Positions 1 through 5,329 of a stretch of 5,419 bases of DNA are shown one piece after another (the first letter of the stretch is position 1; each line of letters begins with the position of its first letter). A program made the translations under genes and the position numbers. The stretch covers positions 1 through 5,419 of the forward strand of contig CANJRK010000065.1 in assembly GCA_947476765.1 (NCBI GenBank), read 5' to 3'. The notes under the pieces were generated by a model. That model saw only the letters and a program-made list of their open reading frames with translations, ran no database searches and was not told the origin of the DNA. Source of the DNA: Actinomycetota bacterium (GTDB lineage: Bacteria > Actinomycetota > Actinomycetes > S36-B12 > UBA5976).

Positions 1-544
1 CGGGGAAGAATCCGGCAAAGAGTCGTCCGAACCGGGAAAGCTGTTGCAGGTCTGCTAACAAGGCACCAGCAGCACCTGGATATTGCACTTTTACCGCCAC
101 ATCGCGGCCATCATGCCAAACTGCACGATGCACCTGGCCGATAGAGGCAGCAGCAGCAGGTTCATCATCAAAAGATGTGAAGCGTTCGCGCCAATTTTCT
201 CCCAATGAGTCATGAAGTACTTTGTGCACTGACTCAATGGCCATCGGCGGGGCAGAGTCTTGCAGCTTTGTAAGGGATTCACGATATGGACCGGCAACAT
301 CGTCAGGTAGGACTGATTCGAAAACACTCAGCGCTTGGCCCAACTTCATAGCTCCGCCTTTGAGCTCACCTAGCACGCTGAAAATCTGCTCTGCGGTTTT
401 TGCTTGGGCTTGCGCTGTTGCATCGTGGGCGGACATGCCGCCCAAACGTTTACCTAACCCAATCGCGCGGCGACCGGCATGGCGGATTGGTAAAGCAGCC
501 ATGCGCGCACTTCGGCCCAGTCCATTTTGGGATAAATCAGTCAC
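1..544 (-). CDS. ABC1/UbiB (AarF/Coq8) family atypical kinase, N-terminal part
   Basis: This is the N-terminal 181 codons of a protein-kinase-like ABC1/UbiB family member; the C-terminal half lies beyond the left edge (from memory, family members are about 430-450 residues). Seen directly: the family's KxGQ motif (KLGQ, residues 67-70, within LKGGAMKLGQALSVFE), the alanine-rich loop that replaces the glycine loop (AAAASIGQVHRA, about 130-141), and the VAVKV strand with the presumed ATP-binding lysine K152. These are the signatures that distinguish ABC1 kinases from ordinary kinases. The Asp and DFG-type catalytic residues are outside the window. I chose GTG 544 because VTDLSQ... aligns in my memory with actinobacterial homologues and follows the thiF-like stop by 9 bases; AGGGG abuts the GTG, which is closer than usual for a ribosome site. 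ATG at 502 is the alternative. The mycobacterial counterpart is Rv3197, beside whiB7. The substrate is unknown; in other bacteria and mitochondria relatives support quinone/lipid metabolism. Confidence 0.93.
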   Translation of the reverse strand, partial: MTDLSQNGLGRSARMAALPIRHAGRRAIGLGKRLGGMSAHDATAQAQAKTAEQIFSVLGELKGGAMKLGQALSVFESVLPDDVAGPYRESLTKLQDSAPPMAIESVHKVLHDSLGENWRERFTSFDDEPAAAASIGQVHRAVWHDGRDVAVKVQYPGAAGALLADLQQLSRFGRLFAGFFP

Positions 545-553
545 CCCTAATTG

Positions 554-1594
554 TCAGTCAGTTAAGTCCCATCGGCATCCGCAGGAGGGGTGAAAGTGCG
601 TGGGATAGGTCTCATCTGGACCAATTTCAGATAGGTGCCTAATGCTTGGTGAGGCTATTTCAGGTAGGTCAATCCACCGCTGGATTTTGTGCTGAATTTC
701 CAGAGCAGTTCGCATAATCAAAGAAATCGGAGCTGTATCTAATGGGGCTTGGTGAGCTACTTGCAGATCAATTAATGGCCAGTCTGGATCTTGGTCACAC
801 CGGTGCAGGTGCTGGCAACGTAAGCATGGATCTTTGCCAGGTGAGATAACTGAACTGATCAAACTCGAATTAGCACTAGTAGCTGCAAACAAGTAGGGCA
901 CATCGTTGGCTGCCAAATGATCTGCGCTGGTTGCATCCAGCCACGGGAAATCGGCCCGTTGATCTGGGAGCAGGATTTCTAACTTTCTTTTTGACCTATA
1001 TCTAAAATGATTTTGATGTGCCGAAGCGCCACGGGTAAACCGCTCAATCAATTGTCGAGCTATTTGATCGCGCCGCAATCCAATGTCGATGCGACTAGCT
1101 CCCCAGGGAGTTATGTCTCCTTCACGAACTAAACCAGCATCATGAATAGTGATGTTTGGAAAACCGCTGCTAGCAAGTACTAGGCAAAGCGTGGTTCCTA
1201 GTCGTCCTGCACCTGTTATCGAAATTTCACATTCAATTCGACTTTTTATTGCAGCCAAATCGCCGCTGGTCTCGCGATACATATTGTGAAGCTGGATGGG
1301 GCTAACTGGATTCTTGTCATCATGTGTCTGCGAAGTTGGACCGGAAATTAATAAGCCAAGGTGAGTCAGTTGTGCTAAGAAATTTTGGCTTGACGACTGA
1401 TCAATCCCAGATTCTGCAAGTGCATCGCAGATTTTGGTAAGTGAGCTATCGCCATTTAGTAACTTCGAGAGTGACATACCAATATGTGATTCAATGATCA
1501 GCGATGAATTTGGATTAATACCAATTTGCATCCAAGTATCACTTCGGCGGTAGAAGTGAACTCCAGGAGCAAGTTGTGGATTTGAAATTTGCAT
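554..1594 (-). CDS. ThiF/E1-like adenylyltransferase-fold protein with PqqD/RRE-like N-terminal domain
   Basis: A 346-residue protein of the ThiF/MoeB/E1 Rossmann superfamily, of the kind often annotated in Actinobacteria as 'ThiF family' or 'TOMM leader peptide-binding protein'. Residues about 20-84 have the spacing of a PqqD-like winged helix (SKLLNGDSSLTKICDAL ... FLAQLTHLGLLIS). Residues 124-133 hold the nucleotide-binding strand and loop ISITGAGRLG, followed by the acidic strand end HDAGLV (151-156) and DITPWGASRIDIGLRRDQIA (160-179), where E1 enzymes place Mg/ATP-binding residues. Possible zinc ligands are C257 and C260 (CLRC), with C266 nearby, and C338/C340 (SCGC) near the C-terminus. 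The classical E1 catalytic cysteine is not evident, so adenylation or thiolation is inferred from fold only; a scaffold or leader-binding role is equally possible. The ATG at 1594 has only a weak upstream site (CTTGAG). It lies 9 bases before the ABC1 kinase start and probably forms an operon with it. No precursor peptide or sulfur-carrier gene is visible nearby. Confidence 0.85.
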   Translation of the reverse strand: MQISNPQLAPGVHFYRRSDTWMQIGINPNSSLIIESHIGMSLSKLLNGDSSLTKICDALAESGIDQSSSQNFLAQLTHLGLLISGPTSQTHDDKNPVSPIQLHNMYRETSGDLAAIKSRIECEISITGAGRLGTTLCLVLASSGFPNITIHDAGLVREGDITPWGASRIDIGLRRDQIARQLIERFTRGASAHQNHFRYRSKRKLEILLPDQRADFPWLDATSADHLAANDVPYLFAATSANSSLISSVISPGKDPCLRCQHLHRCDQDPDWPLIDLQVAHQAPLDTAPISLIMRTALEIQHKIQRWIDLPEIASPSIRHLSEIGPDETYPTHFHPSCGCRWDLTD

Positions 1595-1606
1595 CTCAAG
1601 ATTTTG

Positions 1607-1630
1607 TAGTTCTCGACTTGTGTAGAACTA
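1607..1630. repeat. Perfect 7-bp inverted repeat upstream of the thiF-like gene
   Basis: TAGTTCT (1607-1613) and AGAACTA (1624-1630) form a perfect inverted repeat with a 10-base spacer, starting 12 bases upstream of the thiF-like ATG. The 24-base span and spacing suit a dimeric repressor operator; as RNA it would be a hairpin with a 10-base loop just before the ribosome site. No known regulator motif is recognised and function is inferred only from position and symmetry. Confidence 0.5.
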
Positions 1631-1715
1631 AAACCATCCACAAATTACCTGTGTTAGACAACTAGTTTGAATTGCCCTGCAGCTCGGAATTTTGCAATTT
1701 TGGACATATGCCACT

Positions 1716-1724
1716 TGGGGATAA
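1716..1724 (-). promoter_or_regulatory. DnaA-box-like 9-mer (TTATCCCCA)
   Basis: Read on the minus strand this is TTATCCCCA, one mismatch from the classical DnaA box TTATCCACA. It lies at the left of an AT-rich stretch, in the opposite orientation to the array at 1799-1873. A single near-match is weak alone; it is listed because of the adjacent cluster. Confidence 0.3.
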
Positions 1725-1798
1725 ATCTATTTTCTTTCCACATCTAGTGGATAGAGTTTTACCTGATTAATCGCTATTTTCACAGATTCACAATCAAA

Positions 1799-1873
1799 GT
1801 TTCCCCAACTTGTTCACCGCTAATCCCCAGTTAATGAGGACCTTTCCCCAACTAATCCCCAGTGTTGTCCACA
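1799..1873 (+). promoter_or_regulatory. Helically phased array of TCCCCA/TCCACA motifs, DnaA-box-like
   Basis: Four TCCCCA hexamers start at 1802, 1824, 1845 and 1856. A fifth related hexamer, TCCACA at 1868, is the end of TTGTCCACA (1865-1873), which matches the DnaA box usually quoted for high-GC Actinobacteria. A degenerate TTGTTCACC (1810-1818) fills the 1813 slot. The starts are therefore 11, 11, 21, 11 and 12 bases apart, about one or two helical turns, so the motifs face the same side of the DNA. Two longer units each occur twice exactly: TTTCCCCAACT (1800-1810, 1843-1853) and CTAATCCCCAGT (1820-1831, 1852-1863). The geometry suggests cooperative protein binding. DnaA is the leading candidate; MraZ-type TGGGG repeats on the other strand are an alternative. 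The pattern is seen; the binding protein is inferred. Confidence 0.5.
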
Positions 1874-1938
1874 GCAAAATCGATCACTTATTGGTTTACC
1901 TTGCGCACACTAGTCAATTGCCCGTAAGTTTCCCGTGT

Positions 1939-2012
1939 TGAAGCTCTCGAGATAACGAGCCGACGTTCGCAAGGGGAAGGCGAATGGTTGAGCACGCGGC
2001 TCGAGAGCTTCA
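1939..2012 (+). repeat. Long inverted repeat enclosing the start of the M48-like gene
   Basis: TGAAGCTCTCGAG (1939-1951) is the exact reverse complement of 2000-2012 (13 bp, 48-base spacer). A second left segment, CGAGCCG (1956-1962), is the exact complement of 1997-2003. Joining TGAAGCTCT (1939-1947) and CGAGCCG gives a 16-bp perfect stem with 1997-2012, with an eight-base bulge at 1948-1955. The loop (1963-1996) holds the ribosome site and the ATG at 1984. A short alternative hairpin, GCTC (1943-1946) with GAGC (1957-1960), would compete. TTTTT follows at 2016-2020. The structure could control translation initiation or act as an attenuator if translation begins downstream. Confidence 0.6.
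1972..1980 (+). promoter_or_regulatory. Ribosome binding site of the M48-like gene
   Basis: The purine-rich AGGGGAAGG ends three bases before the ATG at 1984 and supports that start over the in-frame ATG at 2050, which has no comparable site (GCGTTAAGTACC precedes it). The site lies in the loop of the stem at 1939-2012. Confidence 0.55.
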
Positions 2013-2670
2013 TCATTTTTATGCCCAGGCTCGACTAGCGTTAAGTACCATGACGGGATCAAATCAACCTTCGCTATTCGACAATCCCGATGGTGACTCT
2101 GCAAGTGAAGTTAATTCTGAGCCAGTTGAGTTCGTTTATCAGCGAACTGACTTAGCAAAAGTTGAAGTTCGGCGCAGTAAGCGAGCAAAACGAAACATAA
2201 CTGCTTATCGGGATAACGAAAAGACCGTGGTAACGGTGCCAACTCGGATGGCTAAACGTGACATTGATGCATATGTCGAAGAACTTGTAACCCGACTAGA
2301 TGATCGCGATGAAAGATTAAGTTCGCAAAAACTTCTGGAACAGCGGGCGCGTAAATTATCACTGAAGTATCTAGACCAGGATTTGTTTCGAACCCATTCT
2401 GTACCAGTAACTATTCGATGGGTTACAAATCAAAATTCCAGATGGGGATCATGTACTCCAGCTGATGGTGCAATTCGACTTTCACATCGAATGCAACGGA
2501 TGCCAAATTTTGTTATTGACTCGGTGATTTTTCACGAGTTGATTCACTTATTAGTAACCGATCACAGCCCAGCTTTTTATGAACTAATGCAGCGTTACCC
2601 AGAGCATGAAATTGCCAAAGCTTATTTAGATGGTTACTCGCATGCGCAACAGCACTTCGCTGCTGACTAA
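1984..2670 (+). CDS. YgjP-like (M48/DUF45) zinc metallopeptidase
   Basis: A 228-residue YgjP/WLM-type metallopeptidase. Residues about 55-100 form the N-terminal beta region (KVEVRRSKRAKRNITAY), 140-175 carry the family signature NQNSRWGSCTP (149-159, WGSC at 154-157), and the catalytic motif is HELIH (184-188) followed by H194 in TDHSPAFYELM: H184 and H188 are the expected zinc ligands, E185 the general base and H194 the likely third ligand. All key residues are intact. There is no signal peptide or membrane segment, so it is probably cytoplasmic; substrates are not known to me. The ATG at 1984 is chosen for its ribosome site, but the first 22 residues lie inside a long inverted repeat and contain no conserved domain, so ATG 2050 (206 residues, MTGSNQPSLFD...) is a real alternative. 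It converges on the zincin_2 gene with 31 bases between stops. Confidence 0.93.
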   Translation: MVEHAARELHHFYAQARLALSTMTGSNQPSLFDNPDGDSASEVNSEPVEFVYQRTDLAKVEVRRSKRAKRNITAYRDNEKTVVTVPTRMAKRDIDAYVEELVTRLDDRDERLSSQKLLEQRARKLSLKYLDQDLFRTHSVPVTIRWVTNQNSRWGSCTPADGAIRLSHRMQRMPNFVIDSVIFHELIHLLVTDHSPAFYELMQRYPEHEIAKAYLDGYSHAQQHFAAD

Positions 2671-2701
2671 ATTGCCCGAACTGCATCTCCTTGAAATTTA
2701 A

Positions 2702-4033
2702 CTAAGACTCTTCTGACTCTTCTGTTGCGGACTCGATTGCTTTGTTGAGTTCTGCCATCAAGTCCTCACTGCCCGTAGCCAAGAAAGCGTCGATGTCATC
2801 GATGTCAGAATCGCGTGGCAACAGATCTGGATGCGACCACAAATTGTCGCGAGCTTCAATGCCTTGAGTTTGGGCCATCCGCTGCCATAGCGATGTGGCC
2901 TCTCGCATTCGGCGTGGTCGCATTTCTAAGCCAATCAGTCCACCAAATACTTTTTCAGCTGGTCCACCGGCCGCGCGACGACGACGGAACACTTCCTCCA
3001 AAGCCGCAGCCGAAGGTAGTCGTGCGCCTGCTGCGTCGGTGACAACGACAGTTACCCACCCTTCAATTAACGCCAACAGCAGCTCTATGCGAGTTAGGGC
3101 TGCGATTTGTTCGGGAGTCTGGGTTGGTTCAAATAATGATGAAGTCATCATTTGGTTAATGCTTTCGGGATTAGCTGGATCAATTTGGGTCATCGCTTGT
3201 TCGATTGCAGCGGTGTCGATTTTCACACCACGTGCATAGTCTGAAATCGCAGCTAGCAGTTGCGATTGAATCCAAGGTGCGGCAGCAAATAGGCGTTGAT
3301 GCGCAAGTTCGCGCAATGTTACGTATACCCGTGCGTCGGATTCGTCGATGGAAAGCCCTTTGATAAATGCATCGACGTTAGTAACAACCAGGCCAGGCTT
3401 TCCGGAGGCATTCAACGGAATACCAATGTCAGAGTTACTTAATACTTCAGTTGTCATTTGGCCAAGTGCTTGACCAAATTGTGTGCCAAACATTGTTGCG
3501 CCCATCGACTTTGCCATTGCCATTAGGGGACCGGTGATCGCAGCAAAATCTGCCGAGCCTAGAGTCTCGCGTAAGTTAGCAGCTACTTCATCGGGAAGAC
3601 TCGATAACAACTCCTCAGGAATATTTATAGTTCCAGTTTCATTCCCAGCAGGCAGCATTCCGGTCATTACTGAAGCAACTCCGTCAGCCACGGGCTGGAC
3701 TACAACCTTCCAAGAATCAAAGGTGGTTGCCAACCATTCAGTGCGCGTGACGGCGTTAATTGTGTGACCAGCACTTGGTAACGCCGTGGCACCGTTTAGC
3801 CATAGGTCTGCGATGTCTGCAGCAGCGCGCAATCGCTCTTGGTCACTGGGTGTGATTGCTGGGTCACCAGCAGTTTGCAGAGCTTGGTCCGAGGCCGTAT
3901 GGGCGCTGGTCCAGTTAACTGAACCACCTGAGGGATCGCCCCCGTTACGAAGCATGCGTCCCATGTTTTCTAGCATGTCCGCCAATTCGTTATTGCCATC
4001 GCCGCCTGGGGCAAAGCCAAAAGGAATACTCAT
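2702..4033 (-). CDS. Zincin_2 (DUF2342) family 'zinc-dependent metalloprotease'
   Basis: A 443-residue member of the actinobacterial zincin_2/DUF2342 family (mycobacterial counterpart Rv3195, from memory). Seen: the N-terminal MSIPFGFAPGG typical of the family; a long helical region with MGATMFGTQFGQALG (177-191); the zincin-like helix TLRELAHQRLF (239-249); IEGWV (323-327); a FRRRRAAGGPAEKVFGGLIGLE block (349-370); and the closing LWSHPDLLP (398-406), followed by an acidic tail (ATEESEES). The position of the first His of HExxH is Arg (R241-E242-L-A-H245), so hydrolytic activity should not be assumed from the name. There is no signal peptide. I place the start at ATG 4033, not the in-frame ATG 4078, because homologues begin with this segment, AGTAGG lies four bases upstream, and a promoter -35 overlaps 4078. 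It is divergent from the PDZ protease gene. Confidence 0.92.
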   Translation of the reverse strand: MSIPFGFAPGGDGNNELADMLENMGRMLRNGGDPSGGSVNWTSAHTASDQALQTAGDPAITPSDQERLRAAADIADLWLNGATALPSAGHTINAVTRTEWLATTFDSWKVVVQPVADGVASVMTGMLPAGNETGTINIPEELLSSLPDEVAANLRETLGSADFAAITGPLMAMAKSMGATMFGTQFGQALGQMTTEVLSNSDIGIPLNASGKPGLVVTNVDAFIKGLSIDESDARVYVTLRELAHQRLFAAAPWIQSQLLAAISDYARGVKIDTAAIEQAMTQIDPANPESINQMMTSSLFEPTQTPEQIAALTRIELLLALIEGWVTVVVTDAAGARLPSAAALEEVFRRRRAAGGPAEKVFGGLIGLEMRPRRMREATSLWQRMAQTQGIEARDNLWSHPDLLPRDSDIDDIDAFLATGSEDLMAELNKAIESATEESEES

Positions 4034-4037
4034 AATG

Positions 4038-4043
4038 CCTACT
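4038..4043 (-). promoter_or_regulatory. Ribosome binding site deciding the zincin_2 start
   Basis: On the minus strand AGTAGG is followed by CATT and then the ATG at 4033. The upstream in-frame ATG at 4078 is preceded by AACCAAACCTTGAC, with no ribosome site. Confidence 0.5.
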
Positions 4044-4053
4044 TTTCTGGTCT

Positions 4054-4083
4054 TTCGTAGTTTCAAGGTTATGCCCATGTCAA
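4054..4083 (-). promoter_or_regulatory. Probable sigma-70-type promoter of the zincin_2 gene
   Basis: On the minus strand a perfect -35 TTGACA (4083-4078) is followed after 18 bases by TACGAA (4059-4054), a partial -10 match. Transcription would begin near 4047, giving a leader of about 14 bases with the AGTAGG site before ATG 4033. The -10 lacks the final T, so this is moderate support only. Confidence 0.45.
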
Positions 4084-4118
4084 GGTTTGGTTAATCATTT
4101 CTATCCCTGCTGTTGGCG

Positions 4119-4136
4119 AACAAAAGCTCGTTTGTT
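4119..4136. repeat. Short 6-bp inverted repeat in the divergent promoter region
   Basis: AACAAA (4119-4124) and TTTGTT (4131-4136) are a perfect inverted repeat with a 6-base spacer, lying between the zincin_2 and PDZ gene promoters. It could be an operator, but such short A/T-rich dyads are common by chance. Confidence 0.25.
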
Positions 4137-4162
4137 TTCACGTACGCTGGAATCCTTACAGT
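4132..4162 (+). promoter_or_regulatory. Possible promoter of the PDZ/Lon-like protease gene
   Basis: TACAGT (4157-4162) fits the TANNNT -10 pattern, and TTGTTT (4132-4137) is a half-match to a -35 at a long 19-base spacing. A start near 4169 would leave a leader of about 20 bases containing GAGAG (4175-4179), ten bases before the ATG at 4190. Weak; listed because a promoter must lie in this gap. Confidence 0.25.
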
Positions 4163-4189
4163 TTCAGTAATCATGAGAGTGGCCATTAC

Positions 4190-5254
4190 ATGCGATTTAG
4201 GTTTAAACCAACTTTGACCTGGTCGCTATTGGCGCTGCTCGTAGCTGCGATGTTTATTCCAGTTCCCTACGTCTTGACTACGCCAGGGCCTGTGTTTAAC
4301 ACAATTGGTTCGGAGCGCGGAGTAGACCTAATTTCAATTTCTGGCACCGAGACATATCCGACTGAAGGCCAGCTGGATATGACAACCATCAGTGAATTTG
4401 GTGGACCGCAACAAGGCCTTGATATGTTCCAAGCGATTTGGGGTTGGATAAATCCAAATAATCGCGTGGTGCCGCGGGAAGCGATTTATCCAGCTGGGCA
4501 AACTGCGGCCGAAAATGCGGCACAGAACGCAGAAGCATTCAGCACTTCGCAAAGCTACGCAATCGCAGCTGCCATGGACTATTTAGATCAGCCAGTAACT
4601 GAAAAAGTTATCATTACAAGTGTCGGCATGGATACACCTGCACAAAATAATCTGCGCGCTGGGGATGAAGTTGTTTCCGTTGATGGTGTTGAAATGACCA
4701 CCCCTGAGCAAGTGGTTTCGGCGGTTCGGTCCAAGCCCATTGGCTCAGATTTATCCTTTGAAGTAATTCGCAAGGGATCCAAACTTGATGTGAAAGTTAC
4801 CTCTGGCGCGCGAGATGATGATCCAGCCACACCTGAAGATGAAGCGAAAGTTCCTTACATTGGAATTGGGATTGACATTAGTTACTCGGCAAATTTTGAT
4901 ATTGAATTTGGGGTGACTGGGGTAGGTGGACCAAGTGCAGGCACGATGTTTGCGATTGGCATTATTGACAAACTAACTCCTGGCGCATTGACCGAAGGCA
5001 AAGTAATTGCTGGAACCGGAACGATTTCACCAGATGGAAAAGTGGGCGAAATCGGCGGCATACAGCAAAAACTAATCGGAGCCAGAAATGCTGGGGCGGT
5101 ATTATTCCTAGCTCCACAGAGCAACTGTCAGGACGTTATTGGCCACATTCCAGATGGTTTAACGGTGGCTTCGATAGCGACGCTCACGGAGGCCATGTCT
5201 GCCATTAATGCATTCAACACAGGTGCCAAAGTTAATCCATGCCTAGCACCCTAG
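4190..5254 (+). CDS. Membrane-anchored PDZ domain/Lon-like serine protease (YlbL-type)
   Basis: A 354-residue protein of the YlbL/Lon-like family (mycobacterial counterpart Rv3194c, from memory). A basic N-terminus (R2, R4, K6) precedes one hydrophobic segment (about 10-30, LTWSLLALLVAAMFIPVPYV) that should anchor it with the rest outside. The family start PVPYVLTTPGPVFNTIG (24-40) follows. A PDZ domain spans about 138-205 (DTPAQNNLRAGDEVVSVDG, 148-166). The C-terminal Lon-type proteolytic domain has the nucleophile S249 in GVGGPSAG and the general base K294 in GEIGGIQQK, so the Ser-Lys dyad is complete, with GTGTISPDGKVGEIGG between. There is no AAA+ ATPase domain, so it cannot act as true Lon. 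C313 and C351 could form an extracytoplasmic disulfide. The ATG at 4190 fits the family N-terminus. The likely role is processing of membrane or exported proteins; the substrate is unknown. Confidence 0.95.
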   Translation: MRFRFKPTLTWSLLALLVAAMFIPVPYVLTTPGPVFNTIGSERGVDLISISGTETYPTEGQLDMTTISEFGGPQQGLDMFQAIWGWINPNNRVVPREAIYPAGQTAAENAAQNAEAFSTSQSYAIAAAMDYLDQPVTEKVIITSVGMDTPAQNNLRAGDEVVSVDGVEMTTPEQVVSAVRSKPIGSDLSFEVIRKGSKLDVKVTSGARDDDPATPEDEAKVPYIGIGIDISYSANFDIEFGVTGVGGPSAGTMFAIGIIDKLTPGALTEGKVIAGTGTISPDGKVGEIGGIQQKLIGARNAGAVLFLAPQSNCQDVIGHIPDGLTVASIATLTEAMSAINAFNTGAKVNPCLAP

Positions 5255-5315
5255 TCCTCATCTGATTTGAGCTGGAATGAGTAGATCCGACTCGGGTAAT
5301 AAACTAGAGACTTAA

Positions 5316-5321
5316 TAGATT
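5316..5321 (+). promoter_or_regulatory. Possible -10 element for a leaderless rhodanese transcript
   Basis: TAGATT fits TANNNT and ends 8 bases before the ATG at 5330, where no ribosome site is visible (GGTTGCAC precedes it). This spacing is what leaderless actinobacterial transcripts show. No -35 is evident, so support is limited. Confidence 0.3.
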
Positions 5322-5329
5322 GGTTGCAC

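Larger units (their letters stand above)
1595..1983. other. 389-base divergent intergenic region
   Basis: This gap separates the divergently transcribed thiF-like and M48-like genes and must hold both promoters, though I find no convincing -35/-10 pair for either. It is visibly more AT-rich than the flanking genes, especially 1721-1800. It contains a 7-bp dyad (1607-1630), scattered TCCACA/TTCACA-type motifs (1634-1642, 1734-1742, 1779-1792), a TTATCCCCA motif on the minus strand (1716-1724), the phased motif array (1799-1873) and the left arm of a large stem (1939-1962). No protein-coding gene in it is supported. Confidence 0.8.

Noticed and set aside
1708..1770. 20-codon plus-strand ORF (MPLGDKSIFF...)
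   Set aside because: Too short, no good ribosome site, and lies in the AT-rich non-coding stretch; not convincing as a precursor peptide for the ThiF-like protein.
1721..1873. Calling the AT-rich stretch plus DnaA-like boxes a chromosomal oriC
   Set aside because: No dnaA, dnaN, recF, gyrB or rpmH nearby, and most boxes have two mismatches to the classical consensus; kept only as a binding-cluster hypothesis.
1834..1941. 35-codon plus-strand ORF (MRTFPQLIPSVV...) ending at the left arm of the stem, in frame with the M48-like gene
   Set aside because: No ribosome site, its sequence is made by the motif array itself, and no leader-peptide features are seen. A single in-frame TGA separates it from the gene; readthrough or a leader peptide is possible but unsupported.
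1910..2104. 64-residue minus-strand ORF across the M48-like start
   Set aside because: Antisense to the real gene and the inverted repeat, with no recognisable domain; most likely a chance frame.
2671..2701. Terminator between the convergent M48-like and zincin_2 genes
   Set aside because: The 31-base gap has no stem followed by a T run; termination here cannot be seen from sequence.
2703..2721. Direct repeat GACTCTTCT x2 at the end of the zincin_2 gene
   Set aside because: It encodes the repetitive acidic tail ESEES and needs no further explanation.
4173..4217. 14-codon ORF overlapping the PDZ protease start in another frame
   Set aside because: Could be an upstream ORF, but its ATG simply forms part of the ribosome-site region and nothing else supports it.
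5255..5329. Terminator after the PDZ protease
   Set aside because: Only very short dyads (CTCA/TGAG, and CCGACTCGG with a one-base loop) are present and no T run follows.
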